DNA of 55,054 nt from an uncultured Saprospiraceae bacterium (GTDB taxonomy: Bacteria > Bacteroidota > Bacteroidia > Chitinophagales > Saprospiraceae), in contig CALCMJ010000155.1 in assembly GCA_937967615.1 (NCBI GenBank), positions 1 to 55,054 of the forward strand, read 5' to 3'. Each line of letters opens with the position of its first letter. Positions within the stretch are counted from its first letter, which is position 1. A program made the translations under genes and the position numbers. Below, one piece after another: positions 47,508 through 55,054 of this stretch. Below the pieces are notes generated by a model that saw nothing but the letters and a program-made list of their open reading frames with translations, was not told the origin of the DNA and did no database searches.

Positions 47508-48278
47508 ATGAGCACACACAAATTGCCCAAATGGGACAGGAACCGCTCTGCATTTTTGAAAATAGGATTCATCGTTGCACTCCTATCAGTGATAATTATT
47601 TTTCAAACAGAATCCATGTCAACTCAGCCAGAAGAATATCAGGTGGAGGCAGAGGATATTGGAATAATTGAACCTATACGTACGCCATATAGAGAGAAGG
47701 TAAAAACGCCTCCTCCAAAGGCACCTGAACCAGAAGATATCATTGAAAAAATTATAGACGATCCAGAATTTGTTGAACAGCTGGACGAACCTACTGAGGA
47801 TGATGTAATAGACAATGATAGAAAGGAACCAACAGAAGATTATTTTATTTCTCCTGTTGACACTACAAGCAAAGCAGTAGCTCCTCCAGCACCTAAACCT
47901 GAACCTGTTGTGGAACCAGAGATAGAGCTGGTATTTAGGGCAGAAAGAATGCCATGTTTTGGAAGCTGTGCAGAAACGGTAGAAGAAGAGGAAAGAAGAA
48001 AATGTACCGAGGAAGCACTACTCTCTTTTATATATTCCAAATTAAAATATCCTGCACTTGCTAGAGAAAATGGTATCCATGGAAGAGTTATAACTAGCTT
48101 CGTTGTAGATAAGGATGGGAATGTAAAAGACATTCAAATTAAAAGAGATATTGGCGGAGGTTGTGGCAAAGTGGTAAAAGAAATAATTGGGCAGTTACCA
48201 TCTTGGATACCAGGGAAACAAAATGGTAGGCCAGTACATGTTCAGTATACTATTCCTATCAAGTTTGAATTAAATTAA
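47508..48278 (+). CDS. TonB-family energy transducer
   Basis: 256 residues: one N-terminal membrane helix (about 17-34), a long proline/acid-rich periplasmic stretch (PPPKAPEPEDI, later PPAPKPEPVVEPEIE), and a C-terminal TonB domain (YPALARENGIHGRVITSFVVDKDG ... SWIPGKQNGRPVHVQYTIPIKFE). It couples the proton-motive force to outer-membrane receptors such as the one encoded at 52.0-54.4 kb. The extra cysteine cluster (MPCFGSC...KC) before the TonB domain is seen in some Bacteroidota TonB proteins. Confidence 0.92.
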   Translation: MSTHKLPKWDRNRSAFLKIGFIVALLSVIIIFQTESMSTQPEEYQVEAEDIGIIEPIRTPYREKVKTPPPKAPEPEDIIEKIIDDPEFVEQLDEPTEDDVIDNDRKEPTEDYFISPVDTTSKAVAPPAPKPEPVVEPEIELVFRAERMPCFGSCAETVEEEERRKCTEEALLSFIYSKLKYPALARENGIHGRVITSFVVDKDGNVKDIQIKRDIGGGCGKVVKEIIGQLPSWIPGKQNGRPVHVQYTIPIKFELN

Positions 48279-48301
48279 TTTCTTTTTGATGGAAGCAGTA
48301 T

Positions 48302-48372
48302 TTTGAATTATGAATTATGAATGGGGAGTGGTGAATTATGAATTAGGAATGGGGAATTTTGAATTATGAATT
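48302..48372. repeat. Low-complexity GAATTATGAATT repeat
   Basis: Irregular tandem copies of GAATTATGAATT mixed with GAATGGGGA units between tonB and DUF4197. Such arrays are common in Bacteroidota intergenic DNA; no function is known to me. Confidence 0.8.
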
Positions 48373-48405
48373 GACATTAAGAGATTTCTCGTGGAACTTG
48401 AAATG

Positions 48406-48447
48406 AAAAAAAAGGGAGGGAGTATTTATCTTTATATAAATACTCCC
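48406..48447 (-). terminator. Terminator of the DUF4197 gene
   Basis: A 12-bp perfect stem GGGAGTATTTAT / ATAAATACTCCC with a six-base loop. On the minus strand it is followed by TCCC and eight T. It begins 22 bases after the DUF4197 stop and may also slow readthrough from tonB. Confidence 0.85.
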
Positions 48448-48469
48448 TTCCAATTATTATAATTTTATC

Positions 48470-49180
48470 CTACTGGCCGTCTTGCTTGGCAAACACTTTT
48501 TGGAGCAAAGCAGTCGTTCTTTGGTTTAGGTCTGTACGTATCCCAAGCTCTTTTTTCTCTATTAGTGAGAACATTCCTTTCAGAGCTGCATTTGCAACAT
48601 GATCTGAAAGATCAGGATTTACCTTATCCACAAAAGGAATCTTATTATATGTATTTACTGCATTGGCCCAATAGCCTTCAACATTAAACTTGCTCATAGA
48701 GTTACCAATCACTGGATCAAACTCAGTGTATAACTGATTATATGTTCCTGTATGCAAATACTGCGTGGCTGCATTTTTATTTCCCATAAGGATATTCATT
48801 GCATCCGTAAAACTTATACTCTTGATAGCAGACAAAAAGATAGGGCCAGCTTTTCCTGCGGCGTCTTCCGCTGATCTATTAATTTTTCTAACTAGTACTT
48901 CCTCGATATCTTCAAAACCGGGGATGAACTTAAGTTTGTTTGTTACCTTTTGTGCTTCAGCAGGAAGAAGGATTTTATAAATAGATTGATAATAGCCGTC
49001 ATTTGCTGACAAGAAATCTACACTGTTTCCTACACCCAAATCGAGGGCTGATTTCAAGCCTTTAGCTACTTCAGCATTCGTCAATGGTGAGTTTAAAATA
49101 TCCATTGCTTGTTGAAGCTGCTTGGGATCACAGGACATCATGAAGAATGGAATCATAATAAATACAAATAGTTTTCGCAT
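48470..49180 (-). CDS. DUF4197 family lipoprotein
   Basis: 236 residues with a lipobox ending at Cys17 (FMMSC). The body matches the DUF4197 pattern: GLKSALDLGVGNSVDFLSANDGYY, ILLPAEAQKV, INRSAEDAAGKAGPIFLSAIKSIS, and ATQYLHTGTYNQLYTEFDPVIGNSM. Family function is unknown. It has its own terminator and sits alone between two repeat-rich gaps. Confidence 0.92.
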   Translation of the reverse strand: MRKLFVFIMIPFFMMSCDPKQLQQAMDILNSPLTNAEVAKGLKSALDLGVGNSVDFLSANDGYYQSIYKILLPAEAQKVTNKLKFIPGFEDIEEVLVRKINRSAEDAAGKAGPIFLSAIKSISFTDAMNILMGNKNAATQYLHTGTYNQLYTEFDPVIGNSMSKFNVEGYWANAVNTYNKIPFVDKVNPDLSDHVANAALKGMFSLIEKKELGIRTDLNQRTTALLQKVFAKQDGQ

Positions 49181-49311
49181 GTGTTTATCTTTTACTTAAT
49201 GAAAGAACGTGAGTTTGTGTGGAAGGAATCATTAAAATCAGGATTTAAGATAATATTAATTTTGGGGAATAGGGATGTTTTTAGCTTAGACCTTAGGTGG
49301 TGTATGGGTTT

Positions 49312-49376
49312 GTAGATGCTATACGTTAGATTTTAAGATGTAAGACGTTAGATACCAGATTTTAGATGCTAGATGC
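49312..49376. repeat. Low-complexity TAGATGCTAGAT-type repeat
   Basis: Repeated variants of (G)TTAGAT, TAGATGCTA and TAAGATGTAAGACG. A degenerate tandem array abutting the structured repeat. Confidence 0.7.
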
Positions 49377-49488
49377 GTGAGGGGGAGTAAGGGAGCCGGA
49401 AGGCTGTCGTCGTGCATGGCACGAGGACGGAACCCCTGGATGACCCGGTCCTTGTGCTCCGAAGGAGTACAAGGACACGCCCAAATTT
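49375..49488. repeat. Structured intergenic repeat, copy 2
   Basis: Same ordered blocks as copy 1 (AGTAAGGGAGCC, AGGCTGTC, GACGGAACCCCTG, CGCCCAAATTT). Its stems are CGTGC/GCACG and GTCCTTGT...ACAAGGAC with an inner CTCC/GGAG. It begins eight bases after the folB stop on the folB strand. Confidence 0.82.
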
Positions 49489-49496
49489 CCTAAAAA

Positions 49497-49844
49497 TTAA
49501 TACTTCATTTCTACGACAGCAGCTTCAGCATTTCCGCCTATTTTAGGGTTCATTTTAGCTATAGATATCTGGGCTCCCGTAATATTGTCCAGAACTTTGA
49601 GTCTTTCCATTATATTATAAGCCACCGTTTCTATGAGTTTCTGGGTTTTCTCCATCTCTTCTGAAATGATTTTGTAGATATCCTCATAATTGACAGTATC
49701 CTCAATATTATCCTCAAAACTATCAAAGGTCTTGAGATCTACCGAGGCACTTATCTCAAACTGGTTTCCAATTTTCTGCTCTTCTGAATAAAATCCGTGA
49801 TATGCATAGAATTTTAAGCCTTCTAGTCGTACTGTTGTCTTCAT
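49497..49844 (-). CDS. folB: Dihydroneopterin aldolase
   Basis: Splits dihydroneopterin in folate synthesis. 115 residues, the usual length. The family start TTVRLEGLKFYAYHGFYSEEQKIG contains the conserved tyrosine and glutamate of the active site. Further on, DTVNYEDIYKIISEEM and LIETVAYNIMERL are typical, and the C-terminal KMNPKIGGNAEAA carries the catalytic-lysine region. Its start lies 59 bases from the divergent acyl-CoA dehydrogenase start. Confidence 0.95.
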   Translation of the reverse strand: MKTTVRLEGLKFYAYHGFYSEEQKIGNQFEISASVDLKTFDSFEDNIEDTVNYEDIYKIISEEMEKTQKLIETVAYNIMERLKVLDNITGAQISIAKMNPKIGGNAEAAVVEMKY

Positions 49845-49872
49845 GTATTTAGATTTATGCTGCGAATATACT

Positions 49873-49880
49873 TACCTTTG
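49873..49880 (+). promoter_or_regulatory. Possible -7 box upstream of the acyl-CoA dehydrogenase gene
   Basis: TACCTTTG matches TAnnTTTG, with TTTA about 21 bases upstream as an imperfect -33 element. It lies 23 bases before the ATG at 49903 in the gap divergent from folB. Confidence 0.45.
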
Positions 49881-49902
49881 CACAAAGCAAAAATTAGTTT
49901 TT

Positions 49903-51111
49903 ATGGAATCAAATGGTACGATCAAAAAACTTGCAAAAGAAGATAGATATCAACATCACGATTACTACAATATAGATGAACTATTAACTGAGGACCATCT
50001 AATTGCTCGTGACGCTGTACGGGACTGGGTGAAGCAAGAGGTTTCTCCTATCATAGAGCAGTATGCAGAAAAGGCGGAATGCCCAAAACATCTTTTTAAA
50101 GGTCTTGGGGAAATAGGTGCTTATGGCCCAAGTCTTCCTACTGAATATGGAGGAGGCGGAATGGATGAAATTGCTTACGGAATTATCATGCAGGAACTGG
50201 AACGTGGAGATTCTGGAATACGCAGTATGGCTTCTGTGCAGGGATCGCTTGTGATGTATCCAATTTACAGATACGCATCTGAGGAACAAAAGAAAAAATA
50301 TCTTCCGAAATTAGGAAGTGGAGAATTCATAGGTTGCTTTGGATTGACAGAACCTGATCACGGAAGTAATCCAAGTGGCATGATCACTAACATTAAAGAT
50401 AATGGTGATCATTTTATTTTGAATGGTTCCAAAATGTGGATTACAAATTCTCCAGTTGCAGATCTTGCTGTTGTGTGGGCAAAAGATGAAGAGGGTAAAA
50501 TCAGGGGAATGGTTGTGGAAGCAGGTACTCCTGGATTTACAACGCCAGAGATTCATGGAAAGTGGTCACTGCGTGCGTCTATAACGGGCGAACTTGTTTT
50601 TGAAGATGTAAAAGTTCCTAAGGCAAATGTGTTTCCAGATGTCAGAGGATTGAAGGGTCCTTTATCTTGTCTTTCTAAAGCACGTTACGGAATTGCGTGG
50701 GGAGCAATAGGTGCAGCATTGGATTGTTATGATTCTGCGCTGAATTATTCTAAAGAACGTATACAATTTGATAAGCCTATAGGTCAGTTTCAATTAACTC
50801 AGAAAAAATTAGCTGAGATGATTACAGAGATCACGAAGGCGCAACTTCTTGCGTGGAGACTAGGATCTCTTGCGAACAAAGGTCAGGCTTCTCCTGCTCA
50901 GATTTCAATGGCAAAAAGAAATAATGTGCATATGGCTCTGGAAGTGGCGCGTGAGGCGAGACAGATCCATGGTGGCATGGGAATTACAAATGAATATCCT
51001 TGCATGCGGCATATGATGAATCTTGAAACTGTTCTTACTTATGAGGGCACGCATGATATCCATTTATTGATTACTGGAATGGATGTTACTGGTTTAAATG
51101 CGTTTAAGTAA
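49903..51111 (+). CDS. Acyl-CoA dehydrogenase, glutaryl-CoA dehydrogenase-like
   Basis: 402 residues. FAD-dependent acyl-CoA dehydrogenase fold: RSMASVQGSLVMYPIYRYASEEQ, CFGLTEPDHGSNPSG, WITNSPVADLAVVWAK, and the C-terminal RHMMNLETVLTYEGTHDIH with the catalytic glutamate in TYEGTHDIH. These stretches match glutaryl-CoA dehydrogenase more closely than other family members, suggesting lysine/tryptophan breakdown; substrate is inference. A longer frame opening at 49843 overlaps the folB start and adds 20 cysteine-rich residues, so the ATG at 49903 is chosen. Confidence 0.93.
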   Translation: MESNGTIKKLAKEDRYQHHDYYNIDELLTEDHLIARDAVRDWVKQEVSPIIEQYAEKAECPKHLFKGLGEIGAYGPSLPTEYGGGGMDEIAYGIIMQELERGDSGIRSMASVQGSLVMYPIYRYASEEQKKKYLPKLGSGEFIGCFGLTEPDHGSNPSGMITNIKDNGDHFILNGSKMWITNSPVADLAVVWAKDEEGKIRGMVVEAGTPGFTTPEIHGKWSLRASITGELVFEDVKVPKANVFPDVRGLKGPLSCLSKARYGIAWGAIGAALDCYDSALNYSKERIQFDKPIGQFQLTQKKLAEMITEITKAQLLAWRLGSLANKGQASPAQISMAKRNNVHMALEVAREARQIHGGMGITNEYPCMRHMMNLETVLTYEGTHDIHLLITGMDVTGLNAFK

Positions 51112-51126
51112 GCAAGGAGATTAAAC

Positions 51127-51160
51127 GTTGCCACGTTCGTATTTAAATGAACATGGCAAC
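51127..51160. other. Inverted repeat between two convergent genes
   Basis: GTTGCCA / TGGCAAC and GTTC / GAAC stems separated by a mismatch, with a ten-base loop. It sits between the acyl-CoA dehydrogenase and DUF4249 stops and probably acts as a terminator, but has no T run on the plus strand. Confidence 0.5.
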
Positions 51161-51181
51161 AAAAATCAAAATGTCAACGTA

Positions 51182-51994
51182 TTATTCTATCACGGTCTCA
51201 AATCGTTGAGCACCCGAAGTAATAAAATAGCCCAGAGCATTATTTGAAATATTTGTTCTAGGGTTCACGGGTGGGGGATCAAACACACCTTCTCTAAACA
51301 CTTCTGTAATCACATCTAGTAAAAAATTTGAAGCATCTACTCCTATAGAATATAGCTCCAAAACCACTGTATCCCCTATTTCATATCCTTCATCAGTGAC
51401 TGTGACATCACCGTAATAAACACCATCGCCAAAATCATCATTTGTGAATCCTCCTGCAATAAGTGTGTCTCCATCTGCAGTTCCTTTTTTATAATCAACC
51501 CCATAATATCCATCGCCTTCACCTGGTGTTTCTTGAAATCCAAAATAAACATCGTAATAATCAATGCTGTCTCTTTCTTCATAAAACTCAGCCCGTACGT
51601 TATCTATCACGGGCATTGCTCGCATCAAGGAACTAGACGTATATGCATTCTGATCGTGCATAATATCAAGTGTATATTCTTTGCCAGTTTTTGCTCTCCA
51701 ACTTTCTGGTGCAGCATAAACCCCGTTTCCTAGTGCGCTAAATTCTATAGTTTCTTGATCAAAACTTAGACTGACAATTGCATCATTTACAAAGTTTGGT
51801 TCAAACACATTTAAATAATCTGATGTCAGACTGAGCGTGATACTTTGTCTTTCATCAAGATCAGTAATCCATGCTTCTACGGCTAGTCTTACATTCTCAT
51901 TTTTATTTAATTCTAGTTCTATTCTGTCTTTAAAACAACTGCTCATTGAAAACAGAACAACTACTAAGATTCCTATATTTATTTTTTTCATCAT
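51182..51994 (-). CDS. DUF4249 family lipoprotein
   Basis: 270 residues with a lipobox ending at Cys20 (SMSSC). The pattern RLAVEAWITDLDERQSITLSLTSDYL, with later AIVSLSF and GKEYTLDIMHDQNAYTSSS, matches DUF4249, a Bacteroidota outer-membrane lipoprotein family usually encoded next to a TonB-dependent receptor, as here (19 bases behind it). It probably helps ligand capture by the receptor; ligand unknown. Confidence 0.92.
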   Translation of the reverse strand: MMKKINIGILVVVLFSMSSCFKDRIELELNKNENVRLAVEAWITDLDERQSITLSLTSDYLNVFEPNFVNDAIVSLSFDQETIEFSALGNGVYAAPESWRAKTGKEYTLDIMHDQNAYTSSSLMRAMPVIDNVRAEFYEERDSIDYYDVYFGFQETPGEGDGYYGVDYKKGTADGDTLIAGGFTNDDFGDGVYYGDVTVTDEGYEIGDTVVLELYSIGVDASNFLLDVITEVFREGVFDPPPVNPRTNISNNALGYFITSGAQRFETVIE

Positions 51995-52013
51995 TTTTGA
52001 TTTTAAGCTTAGA

Positions 52014-54365
52014 TTAAAACTTTACGTTGTAACTGATTGATGGAATTATTGAAAACACTGATAATTTTTCTGCATATGTGACATTTGGGTCTGCCTGGTC
52101 TTGCTTAAAATTAATTGCAAGTGCATTTTTTCTGTTGTAGAGATTATAAATACTGAATACCATCTCTGATTGCCATCTACGTAACTTATTCTTTTTGTTT
52201 TGAATCGTCATTGATAAATCCATTCTATGGAAATTTGGTAATCTTGCTCCATTCCGTTCTGAATAAACAGGAATTACCGTGTTTTTATAAATGTATTTTC
52301 CAGTGGGAAACGTAACTGCATTTCCTGATGAATAGACAAAATTTGTAGACATACTTATTCTGTCTGTCATTTCGTAAGATGCCACTAATGAAAAGTCGTG
52401 TGGCTTATCGTATTTAGCATTATACCAATTCCCATCATTAATTTGATCAATCTTCTTTTCGATTTTTGAATACGTGTAAGCTAACCATCCAGTGAGTCTA
52501 CCTTTATCTTTTTTCATCATCATCTCCAAACCATATGCTTTCGCTTCTCCTATTCTTAATTCTCCTTCTAGATTTTTATTTAATAGTAGCTGCGCTCCCT
52601 CTTTGAAGTCAATTGCATTGGTAAATTTCTTAGCATAAATTTCTGTGGAAAATTCATATACATTATCCTTAAAGTTTCTAAAGTAGCCTAGGCTAATCTG
52701 ATCTGCCAATTGCGGCTTTACCACAGGTGATGAAGTAAACCAAATATCAAAAGGGGTTGCTGAGTTACCATTTGATGCTTGTTGAATATATTGCGTTGTC
52801 CTATTGTAACTTGCCTTGATGGATTGATTCTCGCCTATGGAATACTTCAATCCCAATCTAGGTTCAAGGTTAAAATGAGTTTTGTAGATACCGCCTTCAT
52901 AACGCACACTATCTAATTCATTATATTCCTCATCCATAGGAACGTGTGTGCTAGGGCCTACATTATGCAAGGATGAAAACCGAAGTCCTGCTTGCACAGA
53001 TAGCTTATCATTTACTTTGTACTCGTCACTTAAATATAGCGCATTCTCAATACTGATGGCTTGTTCAATTCTAAAGTCTGAAACCAAGTTCTCATCCTCA
53101 ATTAAAGTAATATCGCCAGGTCTTAAATCATGCCTTATTGATTGAAATCCCATTTGAATATTATGGGAAGGAGAAGGATAGTAGGTCAAATCTGCTTTTA
53201 GACTAAACTCCGCTAGCTTACTATCCCAGTCTATATTTGAAATCCCATCTTCAATACCTAATCCATAGTCATAGTTACTGTAATAAAATGTGAGATTTGA
53301 AAACAACTTGGGCGAGAATATACGATTCCAACGTAGCGTTGAAGTTTTATTTCCCCAAGACAAACTAAGTCCTGATTCTGGATCTGCCATTACATCCCTT
53401 CCAAAATAACCAGAGGCAAACAAACGGTCATTTTCGCTTAATCTATAGTTTCCTTTTGCGTTTAGGTCATAGAAATAAAATGTGAAATCAGAGTCGTTAT
53501 CTCCTTTCAAGGCTAAGACCAATTTTGCCATTAGATCAAGATAAGATCTTCTTCCAGAAACAATAAAAGAACCTTTATCACTTATGGGCGCTTCTAATGC
53601 TAAACGCGTCATGATAGATCCCACCCCACCCGAACCTGCAAATTTTTTAGAATTTCCTTCCTTCATTCTTATGTCTAAAACCGAACTCAGTCTTCCACCA
53701 TACCTTGCCTCCATCGCACCCTTAGAAAGGGTCATGTCCTTTATGGCATCAGGATTAAAGGAAGAAAAGAATCCTAAAAGGTGAGAAGAATTGTAAATAG
53801 GCGCCTCGTCTAAAAGGACTAGATTTTGGTCAGCGTTTCCTCCTCTTACGTAAAATCCGGATGTACCCTCTCCTATTGATTTTACACCTGGTAAAAGCTG
53901 GATGGCCTTAATAACATCCACCTCCCCAAAAAGAGCTGGTAATTTTTTTACCGCTTCAATGTTAATCTTCACGGTGCTCATTTCTACCGACTCTACATTT
54001 TTCTTCTTTTCTTCAGCTACAATTGTAATTTCATCAATTGTGTTCTGAATCCCTAGAAGTTCGACATCTTGACGTATATCCTCATTCAGATCAATTTGTA
54101 TCGTTTGGTCTTTATAGCCTAAATAACTAAAGGCGACATTATATTGTCCTGCAGGTAGTGTTATAGAATAATAGCCATACACATTTGTTACATTCCCTGT
54201 TTGTAATTCTTGTACATAGAGAGTCGCGCTTATAAGTTCTTCTCCTGTACTTGCATCTTTTACGTGGCCACTGAAGGTAAATTTTTCTTCAGCTTGCGCC
54301 CAGCTGTGTCCTTTAATAATAAAGAGGAAGGACGTTGTTAATAGAATGATGTTTAAATATTTCAT
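52014..54365 (-). CDS. TonB-dependent outer-membrane receptor with carboxypeptidase-like N-terminal domain
   Basis: About 783 residues: signal peptide, a CarboxypepD-reg-like beta domain (about 28-110, FSGHVKDASTGEELISATLYV), a plug domain (about 125-235, VIKAIQLLPGVKSIGEGTSGFYVRGGNADQNLVLLDEAPIYN) and a barrel ending in the aromatic SYNVKF. The substrate is unknown. It needs TonB energy, perhaps from the tonB gene 4 kb away. A start two codons earlier (54371) is equally possible. The DUF4249 gene follows. Confidence 0.94.
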   Translation of the reverse strand: MKYLNIILLTTSFLFIIKGHSWAQAEEKFTFSGHVKDASTGEELISATLYVQELQTGNVTNVYGYYSITLPAGQYNVAFSYLGYKDQTIQIDLNEDIRQDVELLGIQNTIDEITIVAEEKKKNVESVEMSTVKINIEAVKKLPALFGEVDVIKAIQLLPGVKSIGEGTSGFYVRGGNADQNLVLLDEAPIYNSSHLLGFFSSFNPDAIKDMTLSKGAMEARYGGRLSSVLDIRMKEGNSKKFAGSGGVGSIMTRLALEAPISDKGSFIVSGRRSYLDLMAKLVLALKGDNDSDFTFYFYDLNAKGNYRLSENDRLFASGYFGRDVMADPESGLSLSWGNKTSTLRWNRIFSPKLFSNLTFYYSNYDYGLGIEDGISNIDWDSKLAEFSLKADLTYYPSPSHNIQMGFQSIRHDLRPGDITLIEDENLVSDFRIEQAISIENALYLSDEYKVNDKLSVQAGLRFSSLHNVGPSTHVPMDEEYNELDSVRYEGGIYKTHFNLEPRLGLKYSIGENQSIKASYNRTTQYIQQASNGNSATPFDIWFTSSPVVKPQLADQISLGYFRNFKDNVYEFSTEIYAKKFTNAIDFKEGAQLLLNKNLEGELRIGEAKAYGLEMMMKKDKGRLTGWLAYTYSKIEKKIDQINDGNWYNAKYDKPHDFSLVASYEMTDRISMSTNFVYSSGNAVTFPTGKYIYKNTVIPVYSERNGARLPNFHRMDLSMTIQNKKNKLRRWQSEMVFSIYNLYNRKNALAINFKQDQADPNVTYAEKLSVFSIIPSISYNVKF

Positions 54366-54444
54366 ACACATTTAATTGGTTAATAGTTTACATGACTGTC
54401 CCACACCTTGCTGGACAAAATCGTTACTAAATAATTATGTTCTT

Positions 54445-55054
54445 TTAAAGGAATCGATAATACATTCCAGCACTTAAACTTGAAAAAATGGGTTCGCTTA
54501 AATTAATAGAAGTCGTTAATCCAAAATTTATGTTTTTGTTAATAAGGTATTTCGTGCCAAATTTTAAATAGAATGATTTATCTATATTATTTTCGATAAA
54601 AGCTTGCTGAATGGAGGTTTTATTTATGCGTTGGTTGTCTTTAAATAAAAATAATTCTGCCTCTGTTTGTCTGAATCGGAGATATTCTATTGATAGTCCT
54701 GCTCCAATCGCAAATTCAAATCTTGATTTATATAAATGGTAATTTATTAAAATAGGCAATTCAATCGCATTTATAGATAAACCTAAAGCAGTTTGAACAT
54801 TTAATATATCTCCTTCAGATAATTCAACTCCTTCCAGTAATTCAATTTTAAGACCAGCGTCGGGCTCTCCTCCATTTCTTGTTTGTAATTGATTATCAAT
54901 ACCATTTATTACAAACATATCTAGATCTGCAATATCAAAAGGTACATTTATAGATCCATCAATATAAAATTCAAGTTTTGACATTTGCAATCCCGAGGAA
55001 ATACTCCATCGTCTATTCAAATATCTATTGTAATCGAAATTATAATTGTAAAAG
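54445..55054 (-). CDS. Outer-membrane beta-barrel protein, C-terminal part
   Basis: The frame is open to the window edge, so the N-terminus is missing; at least 202 residues are present. Alternating strand pattern (NRRWSISSGLQMSKLEFYI, YLKFGTKYLINKNINFGLTTSI) ending in a terminal aromatic-leucine (GMYYRFL) is typical of small outer-membrane barrels of Bacteroidota. A TTG at 55020 could be mistaken for a start but lies inside a strand. No function can be assigned. Confidence 0.8.
   Translation of the reverse strand, partial: FYNYNFDYNRYLNRRWSISSGLQMSKLEFYIDGSINVPFDIADLDMFVINGIDNQLQTRNGGEPDAGLKIELLEGVELSEGDILNVQTALGLSINAIELPILINYHLYKSRFEFAIGAGLSIEYLRFRQTEAELFLFKDNQRINKTSIQQAFIENNIDKSFYLKFGTKYLINKNINFGLTTSINLSEPIFSSLSAGMYYRFL

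Larger units (their letters stand above)
49181..49496. other. 316-base gap between DUF4197 and folB
   Basis: No gene is visible. It contains a TTAGAT-rich low-complexity stretch (49312-49376) followed directly by structured repeat copy 2 (49375-49488). Confidence 0.75.

Noticed and set aside
49843..49902. Upstream extension of the acyl-CoA dehydrogenase (20 extra residues, cysteine-rich)
   Set aside because: It overlaps the folB start and the possible promoter, and the extra residues fit no acyl-CoA dehydrogenase N-terminus; the ATG at 49903 gives a normal start.
1..55054. tRNA, rRNA, CRISPR arrays, transposases, integrases or prophage genes
   Set aside because: Intergenic regions were scanned by eye for T-arm-like sequences, regular spaced repeats and mobile-element proteins; none was found.

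Overview
The window is ordinary, gene-dense chromosome from a low-GC member of the Bacteroidota. The best guess is the Saprospirales/Cytophagales side of the phylum, but no marker here fixes the order. The phylum call rests on type IX secretion genes (PorZ, PorW/SprE, a CTD-sorted protein), the bacillithiol gene bshA, a TonB receptor paired with a DUF4249 lipoprotein, split transketolase, DUF2851, many SPII lipoproteins, and a near-perfect TTTG-N20-TAnnTTTG promoter in front of an HU gene. No CRISPR array, rRNA, tRNA, integrase, transposase or prophage was recognised.

Layout. 1-11.1 kb (minus strand) is one tightly packed probable operon: mreB-mreC-mreD-mrdA(PBP2)-folA-DUF2851-lpxK-Wzi/RemB-like barrel-metH, the last cut by the window edge. 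It joins cell-shape and wall synthesis to lipid A and folate/methionine metabolism. 11.2-12.5 kb holds an M16 peptidase-like protein without its zinc motif. 12.6-16.7 kb (plus) has dnaN, nadD and porZ. 16.7-25 kb has bshA, a MerR regulator with a B12-like domain, a YceI lipoprotein, porW/sprE, an M23 peptidase, a HAD protein and an SDR39U1 epimerase.

25.1-29.2 kb encodes an oligopeptide-type ABC importer (binding lipoprotein and two permeases) without ATPases. 29.2-38.7 kb has a small basic lipoprotein, HU, split transketolase, a cystathionine gamma-synthase/lyase, radC, an ABC exporter, a membrane protein, a family 2 glycosyltransferase and a T9SS cargo protein. 38.8-42.5 kb has uvrA and a divergent ECF sigma factor. 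42.9-47.2 kb has xylAB and a divergent second ECF sigma factor, followed by a membrane protein whose reading frame is broken. 47.5-55 kb has TonB, DUF4197, folB, a glutaryl-CoA-dehydrogenase-like enzyme, a DUF4249 lipoprotein, a TonB receptor and a partial outer-membrane barrel.

No gene cluster stands out as an obviously new system. The observations most worth checking are: (i) the ECF sigma/anti-sigma-like pair with an apparent +1 frameshift just after the membrane helix; (ii) two intergenic copies (perhaps three) of a roughly 115-bp structured repeat whose stems differ in sequence but keep pairing; (iii) a tandem duplication of a terminator module behind the first ECF sigma gene; and (iv) degenerate metal or cofactor motifs in the M16 and MerR-B12 proteins. 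All functions are inferred from the sequence by eye; no database search was run.
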